A DNA stretch of 64,000 nt from JARIHD01 sp035758825 (GTDB lineage Bacteria; Patescibacteriota; Saccharimonadia; Saccharimonadales; UBA4665). Shown here piece by piece: positions 26,795 to 35,528 of the stretch. The notes below the pieces were generated by a model that had not been told where the DNA came from, ran no database searches, and saw only the letters and a list, made by a program, of their open reading frames with translations. The stretch is from NCBI GenBank assembly GCA_035758825.1, contig DASTWA010000002.1:124001-188000 (forward strand). The letters run 5' to 3'. The translations under genes and the position numbers were made by a program. Each line of letters opens with the position of its first letter. Position 1 is the first letter of the stretch.

Positions 26795-27031
26795 ATGCTT
26801 AAGACATCCGCTACATCACCCGTCAAAAAAAGGATGGGGACCAATAAATTTGTGCTCGGTTTTGCGGCTCTGGCTGCAAGTGCAATCGTCGGCACCACCG
26901 GCATTGCTGCAGCCCACAGCACCCCGCCAAATGGCGGTGGATATGGATATGGCGGCACCAGCGTCAATCTTGACCTTAATGTAAATGGCAGCAACAACGT
27001 CATTAACATCATCATCAGGCTATTCCAGTAG
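26795..27031 (+). CDS. Small secreted protein with Asn-rich beta-like tail
   Basis: 78 residues. A signal sequence runs to about residue 39 (VLGFAALAASAIVGTTGIAAA, then HS). The mature part is about 37 residues: Gly/Tyr-rich (NGGGYGYGG) and then an alternating stretch SVNLDLNVNGSNNVINIII. Alternating polar and apolar residues would suit a beta strand or an amyloid-like assembly. ATG 26795 is seven bases after AAGGAG; the ATG at 26789 would be too close to it. A strong terminator follows. No family recognised. Confidence 0.65.
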   Translation: MLKTSATSPVKKRMGTNKFVLGFAALAASAIVGTTGIAAAHSTPPNGGGYGYGGTSVNLDLNVNGSNNVINIIIRLFQ

Positions 27032-27052
27032 TCCGGTGATAAACAATCCGAC

Positions 27053-27084
27053 GTATAAGGGGCATTCGTGCCCCTTATACTTTT
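27053..27084 (+). terminator. Rho-independent terminator with TTCG tetraloop
   Basis: GTATAAGGGGCA-TTCG-TGCCCCTTATAC, a perfect 12-bp stem, then TTTTGCTT. Confidence 0.9.
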
Positions 27085-27110
27085 GCTTAGGTTTACGGTA
27101 CAATGAGCAT

Positions 27111-27470
27111 ATGATTTTCGAGATGCTGCGCTGGTGGTACGTGACCGGATGGCTGCAGGCGACACATCGGATTAACGAATGGACGAAGGGCGTTGAACGC
27201 ACGTTCTCTATCAGGCTGCTGGCCCAAACGTTATTCTCACCCTGGCGGCGCATTATCAGCGGCAGCGGCAAATCCTTCGACGACAAAATGCGGGCGGCGC
27301 TCGACAACTTTGTCTCACGCTGCGTAGGTTTCTTTGTACGCATGGGCGTACTCATCGTAGCCGCAATCGCTACCTGCGCTGCATTCGTTGCTTCGGTATG
27401 TATGGTGGGCATCTGGCCGTTGCTGCCGTTTATTTTTGTTTACTGTGTCATCCGGAGTGTCACCGGATGA
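27111..27470 (+). CDS. Small membrane protein paired with the AAA+ protein
   Basis: 119 residues. An amphipathic Trp-rich N-terminus (MLRWWYVTGWLQATHRINEW) and a basic middle (LFSPWRRIISGSGK) lead to two hydrophobic helices (about 70-92 and 95-113). Leaderless: TACAAT (27099-27104) is six bases before ATG 27111. Its stop overlaps the AAA+ gene by four bases, so the two are translated together and probably act together in the membrane. No named family recognised. Confidence 0.75.
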   Translation: MIFEMLRWWYVTGWLQATHRINEWTKGVERTFSIRLLAQTLFSPWRRIISGSGKSFDDKMRAALDNFVSRCVGFFVRMGVLIVAAIATCAAFVASVCMVGIWPLLPFIFVYCVIRSVTG

Positions 27471-29833
27471 ACCAGGAGGTCGACCTCAAGAGCTTGCGCG
27501 CCCGCAAAGCACGCCTCGGGCACCGGATTAGCCCCCAAGGGGCCAATGTCCTCGGCATTATTGCCGTCTTACTGATTGGCGGGGCAGTATACTGCTTCGC
27601 GTTCGGAGACATAGCGCGTATCGGCTACATCTGTGCGGCGGTCGCATCAGCGCTTTCTATGTTCCTGCTCTGGTATCAGTACGACCTCAAAACCGTCGCG
27701 CCGCACCTGCCAACGAGCCGCCTCGACGATATTATGGAGCCGGGGCTGCTCGCCTCGCTGAAGGCACCCATCACTCCGCGCTCCGCCTGGGAGGCCGCCT
27801 GCAAAAATCCTGAAGCCCGCTTCATCACTAATCATCTTCTGCTAGATACCAGCTCACTCACGCCAACGCTAAGCACCAATGAGCAAGATATGCCTCCAAT
27901 CTGGCAGCAGGTGCATGCCCTGGTCGATACTTCTAAGCGGCCCGAAGTCCACGCCGGCACCCTGGCGACAGCCATTATGCTCAATTCACCGGTGGCACAG
28001 CAGTTCCTTACCCAAAGCAAGCTCCGCCCCGAGGAGCTGGGTGACGTTTTGCTTTGGACCGAACGGCAGCTTGCATACTTTAGGCAGCCCCAACCCTACT
28101 TTGGAGGCATCGGCCGCGATTGGGCGACCGGCTTTACGCCAACCCTGGAACATTTTGCCCAAAATCTCAGCCTTGGCGTACAGATGTCCGGCGGCGCAGA
28201 GCATTACCAGGCCCACGGGGATTTACTTGACGGTATCGCCAACAGCCTGGCCAGAGATAATGGCGTCGCCCTGGTTGGCATGGACGGCACCGGTAAAAGC
28301 ACATTGGTACGGGGACTAGCCGAACGGCTGCTGACGGGAAGTGTGCCGAGTTTGCAGTACTACCAGATCGTCAGCCTCAATGCCTCGCTTATCCTGTCGT
28401 ATAGTGGTTCGCAGCTCGAAAAACTGATGCTCACACTATTTGGAGAGGCAGCCGCCTCCGGCAACATTATCCTATTCCTGGATGATGCAGAGCTATTCTT
28501 TAGCAGCGGCGCAGGAGCCTTTGACATGAGCCAGATACTGCTGCCCGTACTCAAAAACCACCATGTCAAGATTATTGCCGCCTTTACACCGACCGATTGG
28601 CAGCAATTGCAAGCCGCCCGTCCAGCACTGGCCAGCAGCTTTGCCAGTGTCACCATCAACGAGCCGGCCGAGGCCGACATCTATAAGATTGTCGAAGACA
28701 ACGCCCTGCTTATGGAAAATCGCTACAAGGTCATCATCAGCTACGAAGGCGTCCGCGAAGCCATCCGCCTCAGCGGCCAGTATATGCAGGAACAGGCCTA
28801 TCCGGGCAAAGCCATCGCTTTACTGGAGCAGTCCATGCCGTACGTCCAAAACGGCGCCATAACCGCCGAGACTGTCCAGGTGGCCGTCGAAAAGACCAAG
28901 GGCGTCAAGGTGTCGTCCGCCCAAGCACCGGAGGCTGAAATGCTCCTCCGGCTCGAAGACCGTATCCACGAACGCATGATCAACCAAAAGCGCGCCGTCA
29001 ACGTAGTGGCCTCGGCTTTGCGCCGCGGCCGGGCAGGGGTATCGAACCCCAAGCGGCCGGTGGGTAGCTTCTTGTTTCTAGGGCCCACCGGTGTAGGTAA
29101 AACCGAATTAGCACGGTCGCTGGCTGCCGTTTACTTTGGCAACGAGCAACAGATGATCCGCCTGGATATGAGCGAGTACCAGCGGCCCGAGGACGTCTCG
29201 CGGTTACTTGCTGCTGGCGGCCAGAACGACCACAGCCTGCTGTTAGCCATCCGCCAGCAACCATTCTCAGTCGTGCTCTTGGACGAAGTAGAGAAAGCCC
29301 ACCCCAACATCCTCAACCTGCTGCTACAGATGCTCGATGAGGGCCAGCTGACTGACGAGCAAGGCAGGCCGGCGTCATTTAAGAGCGCCATTATCATCGC
29401 CACTTCCAACGCTGGAGCCGCCGACATAGCAGGCCGGGTCAAAGACGGCGGCACGCTCGATGATTTTGAACGGCCGCTCATAGACAAGCTTATAAGCCAA
29501 GGGCAGTTTAAGCCCGAGCTGGTGAACCGTTTTGATGAGGTGGTACTATTTAGGCCGCTCAACGAAGAAGAATTAGCCCAGGTTGCCACTGTCATGCTCC
29601 AGGGGGTCAACAAAACGCTCGCCGCCCAGCAGATCACGGTCGAGCTTACGTCCGAGGCCCTCAAACAGATCGTCCACCAAGGGTATGACCCCGAATTTGG
29701 GGCTCGGCCGATGCGGCGGATCATCCAAAAGACGGTCGAAAATGCCGTCGCTGTTAAGATTCTCCGCCAAGAGGCAGGGCCGGGAAGTGTCATTACGCTT
29801 GACGTACAAGACTTAGCACCATCTGGAGATTAA
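27467..29833 (+). CDS. Membrane-anchored double AAA+ protein, ClpC/ClpB-like
   Basis: 788 residues. Two helices (about 27-48 and 50-67) anchor the N-terminus in place of a normal Clp N-domain. Module D1 has Walker A GMDGTGKST (271-279) and an acidic Walker B FLDDAELFF. Module D2 has Walker A GPTGVGKT (539-546), Walker B VLLDEVEKAHPN, the sensor ATSNAG, the arginine-finger region ELVNRFDEVVLFRPL, and the Clp C-terminal motif GYDPEFGARPMRR. It should unfold or remodel proteins at the membrane. No ClpP gene is in the window. ATG 27467 overlaps the upstream stop. The first module's altered loop suggests a structural rather than fully active ring. Confidence 0.88.
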   Translation: MNQEVDLKSLRARKARLGHRISPQGANVLGIIAVLLIGGAVYCFAFGDIARIGYICAAVASALSMFLLWYQYDLKTVAPHLPTSRLDDIMEPGLLASLKAPITPRSAWEAACKNPEARFITNHLLLDTSSLTPTLSTNEQDMPPIWQQVHALVDTSKRPEVHAGTLATAIMLNSPVAQQFLTQSKLRPEELGDVLLWTERQLAYFRQPQPYFGGIGRDWATGFTPTLEHFAQNLSLGVQMSGGAEHYQAHGDLLDGIANSLARDNGVALVGMDGTGKSTLVRGLAERLLTGSVPSLQYYQIVSLNASLILSYSGSQLEKLMLTLFGEAAASGNIILFLDDAELFFSSGAGAFDMSQILLPVLKNHHVKIIAAFTPTDWQQLQAARPALASSFASVTINEPAEADIYKIVEDNALLMENRYKVIISYEGVREAIRLSGQYMQEQAYPGKAIALLEQSMPYVQNGAITAETVQVAVEKTKGVKVSSAQAPEAEMLLRLEDRIHERMINQKRAVNVVASALRRGRAGVSNPKRPVGSFLFLGPTGVGKTELARSLAAVYFGNEQQMIRLDMSEYQRPEDVSRLLAAGGQNDHSLLLAIRQQPFSVVLLDEVEKAHPNILNLLLQMLDEGQLTDEQGRPASFKSAIIIATSNAGAADIAGRVKDGGTLDDFERPLIDKLISQGQFKPELVNRFDEVVLFRPLNEEELAQVATVMLQGVNKTLAAQQITVELTSEALKQIVHQGYDPEFGARPMRRIIQKTVENAVAVKILRQEAGPGSVITLDVQDLAPSGD

Positions 29834-29875
29834 CAACTATTCTTGACAGCCTTTAAAAATTACATCAATCTAACA

Positions 29876-29904
29876 TTGTTATTAATCAGGGCACCCCGTA
29901 TAAT
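29876..29904 (+). promoter_or_regulatory. Promoter of the second Crp/Fnr gene
   Basis: TTGTTA (29876-29881), 17 bases, TATAAT (29899-29904), then nine bases to ATG 29914. The message would be leaderless or nearly so. Confidence 0.7.
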
Positions 29905-29913
29905 AAGTCCACG

Positions 29914-30560
29914 ATGCATACCAGATTGTCTGAATTTGTGCGTCAATACCCCCTGAAATCCTTCAAGAAAAACGAAACACTTATCTTTCAGGACGACCAG
30001 CCATCCGAGATTTACTACATAAAATCCGGCTTCGTAAAAGGTTATGACATAGACTCCCAAGGAACCGAACAGCTTATTTGGCTCGGATCCGAGGGAGATT
30101 TTGTTCCTCTATCGTGGGTATTCGACGCGGAACCGACTGTTCCGTATTTTTTTCTGCGCTAAGTGATGTTGAAGCGTATCGGATTCGTCGCAGCCAAATG
30201 CGGACGTTCCTGAACGAAAACCATGAAGCCTTGGCAGAAATTACCCAGGAACTCGCGGTCCGCCTGATCAACACCTACCACCACCTGAATGCCGCCGAAA
30301 AAGCCAAAGCCGAAGAAAAAATTATATACAGCCTTTATTTCTTGGCAAACCGCTTTGCTTCACTTGCCAAACAAGCCGGTCATCAGATCAGCCTGCCGGT
30401 TACACACCAGGACATCGCCGGGCTTATCGGATTATCGCGCGAAACAGCATCGCAGGAACTCAAAAAGCTCAAGGATGCCGGACTCATCCATTACGACAAA
30501 TACCGGTTCATGATTGACCGCGAAAAACTCCAGGAAGCCCTGCAAGGCTACAACATCTAA
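29914..30560 (+). pseudogene. Crp/Fnr-family regulator split by a frameshift at a T7 run
   Basis: The first frame (29914-30162) encodes a Crp-type beta roll (SFKKNETLIFQDDQPSEIYYIKSG) and stops after VPYFFLR. Reading on in the -1 frame gives YFFSALSDVEAYRIRRSQ, then the dimer helix and winged helix (THQDIAGLIGLSRETASQ), to TAA at 30560. The shift falls at seven T's (30147-30153), read TAT TTT TTT CTG. One extra T would restore a normal protein of about 215 residues. It may be an assembly error in a homopolymer, a real mutation, a phase-variable switch, or -1 slippage at T-TTT-TTT. Promoter and both domains are otherwise intact. Confidence 0.8.
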
Positions 30561-31045
30561 CGCTTCGGTACGGGCAGCTCGACCACGACGCCAGCATCGG
30601 TCTCCGCAACAGGCGCACTCAAAAATACGCGGCCGTCTTTGTTTTTCATGATAGCGTAACCCGCGGCGTAGGTAATGCCGGTATTGCACCGGGCAGCAGT
30701 GGCCTTACCGTCTTCGGTGGACTTAATGCCCACGACAGGATCCAAGGGTATATCTTTGAGGTACTTTGGCACCAGGTATTTGCACAGGTCATAGTGGCCC
30801 TCGACCGAGCTGATGGCCGTCAGTTTATCGGGTATATCCGGAGGCAGCTCACCATGTTCATCAACGTAGCGATTAATACCCTGAACCATAGACGCGACGG
30901 CGGTGCGGCGCTGGGCATTCTGTCGCATGATCGAATAGTCTTCGGGGCGCAGCAAGAATAACGCAGCTGTTAGGAAGGCCAGAATCAGCACAGCAGCAAC
31001 TATAAGCTCAATTAGCGTGAAACCCCGCTCATTCGTGTCACTCAT
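30557..31045 (-). CDS. Type IV pilin/pseudopilin-like protein
   Basis: 162 residues. The prepilin motif ERGFTLIELIVAAVLIL gives a short leader cut after Gly8, and Glu5 of the mature helix is present. The outer domain has two Cys (about residues 86 and 118) that could pair, which fits the VKOR gene in this window. Leaderless-type start: TATACA ends six bases before ATG 31045. It is convergent with, and overlaps by four bases, the frameshifted regulator. No pilus motor or peptidase gene lies nearby. Confidence 0.85.
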   Translation of the reverse strand: MSDTNERGFTLIELIVAAVLILAFLTAALFLLRPEDYSIMRQNAQRRTAVASMVQGINRYVDEHGELPPDIPDKLTAISSVEGHYDLCKYLVPKYLKDIPLDPVVGIKSTEDGKATAARCNTGITYAAGYAIMKNKDGRVFLSAPVAETDAGVVVELPVPKR

Positions 31046-31077
31046 ACTACATGTATAGTACCAGAAAATACTGTGGA

Positions 31078-32400
31078 CTAGGGTTTAACGACCGGGCGGC
31101 CGACACTCTCGTAGTACACACCCGCCTGCTTGGCACTTTCCAGCTCGAATAAATTGCGCCCGTCAAATACGACCGGTTGAGCCAGACGGGCCTTGATCTG
31201 GTCGAACGACACGCCGGCAAATTGCTTCCATTCCGTGGCAATAATGAGCGCGTCGGCGCCATCCAGCGCCTCAAACTCATCATTAGCGAAACGGAGCTGA
31301 TCATTGTCCGCGAAGCGACGCTGCATATTGGCCGTCGCTTCGGGATCGTAGGCCACAATCTGGGCGCCTGCGGCAGTCAAGGCCTCTATGATCAAGATGG
31401 CCGGAGCTTCACGAATATCGTCGGTATCGGGTTTGAAAGCCAGGCCCCACAGGGCAAACTTCTTGCCAGCGACGTCGCCGCCAAAGTAGCGCTTGATTTT
31501 TTCGATAAATACCTCTGGCTGGTCGCGGTTGTGGGCGACAACCGTTTGGAGTAACTCCAGTTGATAATCATACTCGTCTGCTGTATGGATTAGCGCCAGG
31601 ACATCCTTAGGAAAGCAACTACCGCCATATCCGATGCCGGGGTACAAAAACTTGTAGCCAATCCGTGGGTCACTGCCTACGCCCATCCTTACCGACTCAA
31701 CGTCAGCGCCGACGCGCTCGCAAAGGTTGGCGATTTGGTTGATAAAGGTAATCTTGGTCGCCAGGAAGGAGTTGGCGGCATACTTGGTCACCTCGGCCGA
31801 ACGTTCGTTCATCAATAGCAGAGGGTGCTCTTCGTCGGTGATGGGCTCGTAGAGCTCGGTCATTACCTGGGCCGCCCGCTTAGAGCCAGCTCCGATAACA
31901 ACCCGGTCGGGCTTCATGAAATCATCGACTGCCACGCCTTCGCGCAGGAATTCCGGGTTCGAAACGACATCGAATGCAACGGCGGCTTTTTTGGAAATAC
32001 GCTCACGGACCTTTTCGGCAGTGCCGACCGGCACCGTACTCTTGTCGACAACAACAGCATATTGCTTAAGCAGCGGGCCGAGGTCGTCAGCGACGCCAAG
32101 CACATACGACAGGTCGGCCGAGCCATCCTCACCGGGCGGGGTAGGTAGCGCCAAAAAGATGACTTCGGCGTCCGACACGGCATCGGCCAGGTCGGTCGTA
32201 AAGCGCAGCCGCTCCGCTGCGATGTTGCGCGTAAACAGATCCTCAAGTCCAGGCTCGTAGATCGGCACTTGGCCGGCCTTCATCCGCTGCACCTTTACGG
32301 AGTCAATATCGACACATGTGACATCATTGCCAAGTTCGGCGAAGCATGTTCCAGTCACTAATCCCACATACCCCGTTCCAACAATTGCTATCTTCTTCAT
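31078..32400 (-). CDS. ugd: UDP-glucose 6-dehydrogenase
   Basis: 440 residues, full length. The NAD site is IAIVGTGYVGLVTG at the N-terminus. The catalytic block is GIGYGGSCFPKDVLAL with Cys near 262. WGLAFKPDTDDIREAP is the UDP-sugar domain. It oxidises UDP-glucose to UDP-glucuronate in the cytoplasm, a donor or precursor for surface polymers. It stands apart from the main polysaccharide operon and is divergent from a GT2 gene (79-base gap), which may share its pathway. Confidence 0.95.
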   Translation of the reverse strand: MKKIAIVGTGYVGLVTGTCFAELGNDVTCVDIDSVKVQRMKAGQVPIYEPGLEDLFTRNIAAERLRFTTDLADAVSDAEVIFLALPTPPGEDGSADLSYVLGVADDLGPLLKQYAVVVDKSTVPVGTAEKVRERISKKAAVAFDVVSNPEFLREGVAVDDFMKPDRVVIGAGSKRAAQVMTELYEPITDEEHPLLLMNERSAEVTKYAANSFLATKITFINQIANLCERVGADVESVRMGVGSDPRIGYKFLYPGIGYGGSCFPKDVLALIHTADEYDYQLELLQTVVAHNRDQPEVFIEKIKRYFGGDVAGKKFALWGLAFKPDTDDIREAPAILIIEALTAAGAQIVAYDPEATANMQRRFADNDQLRFANDEFEALDGADALIIATEWKQFAGVSFDQIKARLAQPVVFDGRNLFELESAKQAGVYYESVGRPVVKP

Positions 32401-32479
32401 ATCGAACTTTATTAAACCATGGCCAGAGCCAAACCACCAGGAATACGGTATAATGTGGACAACTAATCAGAGGAAACGT

Positions 32480-33427
32480 ATGAAAGTCGTAGTGCAGATA
32501 CCTTGTCTTAACGAGGAAAAGACACTGCCGTTGGTGCTCGAGAGCATCCCCAAGAAGATTAAAGGGGTCGATTCTATCGAAGTCCTGATTATCGACGACG
32601 GCTCCGACGACAAGACCATCGAGGTCGCCAAAAGCTATGGGGTGAAGCACTTCGTTATCCATCCGCGCCGCAAAGGGCTGGCCCGTTCGTTCCACGACGG
32701 CATCAATAAGGCCCTCGAGATGGGTGCCGATGTCATCGTAAACACCGACGGCGACAACCAATATCCTCAGGAACGTATCGCCGACCTGGTCCAGCCGGTC
32801 ATCAACAACCAAGCCGACATGGTGATTGCCGACCGCCAAACCAACAAAATCGCCCACTTTTCGCCCGGCAAAAAGCTCATGCAGCGCGTAGGCACCAGGG
32901 TTCTCAACTGGGCAGCCGGCACCAACGTGCCAGATGCGCCGAGCGGCTTCCGTGCCTACAGCCGCGAAGCGGCCATGCAGCTGAACGTCGTCACGCGGTT
33001 TAGCTACGCCATGGAGACCATAATCCAGGCAGGCAACAAGAACATGAGCATCGTCAGCCTGCCGGTCACCACCAACCCGAAGACCCGCGAATCACGCCTC
33101 TTCAAAAACTCCTGGGAACACATCCGCAAATCCGGTTCGGCCATCATCCGGGCATTTATCATGTACCGCCCATACGTCGTCTTCGCGTCGCTGGCCAGCT
33201 TCTTGGGCATCCTGGGGCTTATACCATTCGGCCGCTACATGTATTTCTTCTTGTTCCAGCACGCCGAAAGCGCCGGGCACATCCAGTCGCTGGTCGTTGG
33301 TTCGGTCCTGATCGTCGGTGCCTTCGTCGCCCTGGCAATGGGCGTAATTGCCGATCTCATCCGCATCAACCGCGTCCTCATCGAAGACAACCTGGAACAA
33401 ACCCGCCGCGCCCGTTTCGACAAATAA
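32480..33427 (+). CDS. GT2 glycosyltransferase with C-terminal membrane helices
   Basis: 315 residues. GT-A marks are VVQIPCLNEEKTLPLV, IIDDGSDDKT and VNTDGDNQYP. DAPSGFRAYSREAA is the acceptor-loop motif of DPM-like enzymes. Two helices lie about 230-255 and 268-292. It would place a sugar on polyprenyl phosphate. The start is ATG 32480, behind AGAGGA and with TATAAT at 32449-32454; this gene has a true leader of about 20 bases. Confidence 0.88.
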   Translation: MKVVVQIPCLNEEKTLPLVLESIPKKIKGVDSIEVLIIDDGSDDKTIEVAKSYGVKHFVIHPRRKGLARSFHDGINKALEMGADVIVNTDGDNQYPQERIADLVQPVINNQADMVIADRQTNKIAHFSPGKKLMQRVGTRVLNWAAGTNVPDAPSGFRAYSREAAMQLNVVTRFSYAMETIIQAGNKNMSIVSLPVTTNPKTRESRLFKNSWEHIRKSGSAIIRAFIMYRPYVVFASLASFLGILGLIPFGRYMYFFLFQHAESAGHIQSLVVGSVLIVGAFVALAMGVIADLIRINRVLIEDNLEQTRRARFDK

Positions 33428-33445
33428 AGCCACCTATTTGTTATA

Positions 33446-33474
33446 TTTACAATAATCTAACGTCGTTATATAAT
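33446..33474 (+). promoter_or_regulatory. Promoter and long leader of the CHAP/FG-GAP gene
   Basis: TTTACA (33446-33451), 17 bases, TATAAT (33469-33474). The leader of about 108 bases to ATG 33589 holds a second purine-rich site (AGAGGAGGTG near 33499) followed within a few codons by stops, and several short inverted repeats. It could be a regulatory leader. Confidence 0.65.
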
Positions 33475-33588
33475 CACCCCTAGAGTGAACTCTCTTTAGA
33501 GGAGGTGAAAACCTAATAAGACTGTCGCGAATAGCGATAGCCACTCGTACCTTTACGTACTTACACACAGAAAGAGGTGAGAGACAGC

Positions 33589-35316
33589 ATGTCTCGAACC
33601 ATGACGGTCAGAAGCCGTCGAAGCCTCCCGGCCATCCTGGCCGCGTTCCTGATGCTGCTCGGCATCCCGGCAGTCACCACAGTGGTGACGGCAACGCCGG
33701 CAGCAGCCGTTGGCTCCTACAACAACGCCGACATCGCGGACTACGCTCTGACCAAGGTCGGAAAAACCGGTGGCCAGTGCCGCGCGTTCGTCAACATGGT
33801 CATCGACCACGTGAGCGGCGGGGTGCAGCAACCGTACACATCTGGCGGGAAGAGCTACTTCCAGACCCTGCTCGACGCTGGCGGCACACGGATCACGGAC
33901 ATCAACTCGCTGGTCAAGGGTGATGTGGTCCAGAAGGAAGAGTGGGCGACCAGTTCCGGCCTCCACACCTGGATCATCGTCAGTCGCGTCAACGGGAACA
34001 CGTTCAACGTCGTGGACTCCAACCACAGCAGTAACCAGATGGTTGAGAACTATGACCGGACGTTCACGCTGAGCGACACGACGCGTGCATACCGGATGGG
34101 CAACGCCGATTTGGACGACGACGGAGTCACTAACACTGCGGATAACTGCCTGACCCAGAAGGGTCCAGCGTCCAACGGTGGCTGTCCGATCGTCATCACC
34201 GACACCGACAACGACGGCGTCCCGAACGCGCAGGACATAGCGCCGACCATCGCCGGCCCGGTGAACAACCGTGGCGTGCCGTTCTACTCGGGCAAACTCA
34301 CTGGTGACTTCAACGGTGACACATACGACGACATCGCGGTCTTCTACAACTATGGTGGATCACACACCAAGATGTGGGAGTACCTCGGGGGCTCAACCGG
34401 CATCTCGTCACCTGTTCTGGCATGGGACTCCACGACGTGGGCATGGGAGGCCGCCAAACCGACGGTCGGCGACTTCAACGGTGACGGCTACGACGACATC
34501 GTGGCGTTCTACAACTACGGCAATGGCCTCACCAAAGCCTGGCTGTTCAAGGGCAAGAGCACCGGAATCGACGCACCCGTCGAAGCCTGGAGTTCGGGCA
34601 CGGGCAACATGGAGTGGAAGCAGCTCCTGCCGGTTTCGGGTGACTTCAACCACGACGGCAAGGCCGACATCGCCGGCTTCTATGACTACAGTGGCAGTCA
34701 GACCAAGATGTGGCAGTTCCTCGGGACCACCACAGGCATCGCCGCGCCGACACTGGAGTGGGACTCCGGTGTCGGAGGCTGGACCTGGTCTTCCACCAAG
34801 CCCGCTGTCGGCGACTTCGACAACGATGGCTACGACGACATCGGCGCGTTCTTCAGCTACCCGGGAAGCCAGACCAAGCTCTTCAAGTTCGCTGGCTCCA
34901 GCACCGGTGTCACCGCTCCCACACAGGTTTGGGATTCCGGCGTCGGCAACATGGAGTGGACCAGCATCAAGCAGATCTCCGGCGACTTCGACGGAAATGG
35001 CTACGACGACCTGGCCGTATTCTTTACCTACGGCGGGACGCACGCCAAGATCTGGGCTATGTACAGCAGCTCAACCGGCATCGCAGCCCCCGTCGAAGCA
35101 TGGAACTCCACGACGTGGGATTGGGCGTCTGCCAAGGCCACCGTCGGTGACTTCAACCACGATGGCAAGGCCGACATCGCAGCGTTCTACTGGTACGCAG
35201 GCACCCAGACGAAGATCTGGGCGTTCTACGGCTCCAGCAGCGGCATCGGTCCAATCAGCCTCGGCTGGGATTCCGGTGCAGGTAATATGGACACAAGCAA
35301 CGTCCTAATCGCCTGA
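33589..35316 (+). CDS. Secreted CHAP-type hydrolase with TSP3 and FG-GAP repeats
   Basis: 575 residues. A signal peptide runs to about Ala40. A CHAP/NlpC-like domain (about 44-165) has Cys64 (GGQCRAFVN) and His126 (GLHTWIIV), fitting a Cys/His amidase or endopeptidase. TSP3-type calcium loops follow (NADLDDDGVTNTADNC, DTDNDGVPNAQD). Six FG-GAP/VCBS blades (about 225-565, each GDFNGDGYDDIxxFY) should form a calcium-bound propeller. It may bind and cut the wall of another bacterium. ATG 33589 follows AGAGGTGAG. Codons look actinobacterial by eye, and long hairpins follow the stop, so transfer is suspected. Confidence 0.82.
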   Translation: MSRTMTVRSRRSLPAILAAFLMLLGIPAVTTVVTATPAAAVGSYNNADIADYALTKVGKTGGQCRAFVNMVIDHVSGGVQQPYTSGGKSYFQTLLDAGGTRITDINSLVKGDVVQKEEWATSSGLHTWIIVSRVNGNTFNVVDSNHSSNQMVENYDRTFTLSDTTRAYRMGNADLDDDGVTNTADNCLTQKGPASNGGCPIVITDTDNDGVPNAQDIAPTIAGPVNNRGVPFYSGKLTGDFNGDTYDDIAVFYNYGGSHTKMWEYLGGSTGISSPVLAWDSTTWAWEAAKPTVGDFNGDGYDDIVAFYNYGNGLTKAWLFKGKSTGIDAPVEAWSSGTGNMEWKQLLPVSGDFNHDGKADIAGFYDYSGSQTKMWQFLGTTTGIAAPTLEWDSGVGGWTWSSTKPAVGDFDNDGYDDIGAFFSYPGSQTKLFKFAGSSTGVTAPTQVWDSGVGNMEWTSIKQISGDFDGNGYDDLAVFFTYGGTHAKIWAMYSSSTGIAAPVEAWNSTTWDWASAKATVGDFNHDGKADIAAFYWYAGTQTKIWAFYGSSSGIGPISLGWDSGAGNMDTSNVLIA

Positions 35317-35353
35317 CTGGTTATATCCCACCAACTTCTGAGTAGGTACAACA

Positions 35354-35455
35354 AGGCAGCGTAAGCCCTCATAACGGCTTAACACGTTGCCTGGGTGGTG
35401 GCGGGATAATCTCATGCCGGCGTACGCCGAGCAACAAACGAGACCCCGCCACCAC
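35354..35455 (+). other. Two stacked long hairpins after the CHAP/FG-GAP gene
   Basis: Hairpin 1 (35354-35392): AGGCAGCGT with ACGTTGCCT, and inside it AAGCC/GGCTT. Hairpin 2 (35395-35455): GTGGTGGCGGG with CCCGCCACCAC, then TCTC/GAGA, and the palindrome CGGCGTACGCCG in the loop. Pairing is nearly perfect. It could be a 3'-UTR stabiliser or a small RNA. Confidence 0.55.
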
Positions 35456-35474
35456 TTCTGTACAATACGATGCT

Positions 35475-35502
35475 TTTTACACCCCAATGGGGTGTTTTTT
35501 AT
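35475..35502 (+). terminator. Rho-independent terminator
   Basis: ACACCCC-AAT-GGGGTGT (35479-35495) followed by TTTTTT. Confidence 0.85.
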
Positions 35503-35528
35503 ATCGATAAAAACACTGCTTATGCCTT

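Noticed and set aside
30078..30560. Independent gene for the C-terminal Crp/Fnr half
   Set aside because: The start would lie inside the first frame with no ribosome site, and the two halves together make one standard regulator.
34300..35300. DNA direct repeats
   Set aside because: They are the coding repeats of the FG-GAP blades, not a mobile or CRISPR repeat; spacing follows about 60-residue protein repeats.
35340..35470. Integron attC-like site after the CHAP gene, and at the other 3' hairpins
   Set aside because: The hairpins lack the RYYYAAC and GTTRRRY core pair and show no common ends, so gene-cassette capture is not supported.
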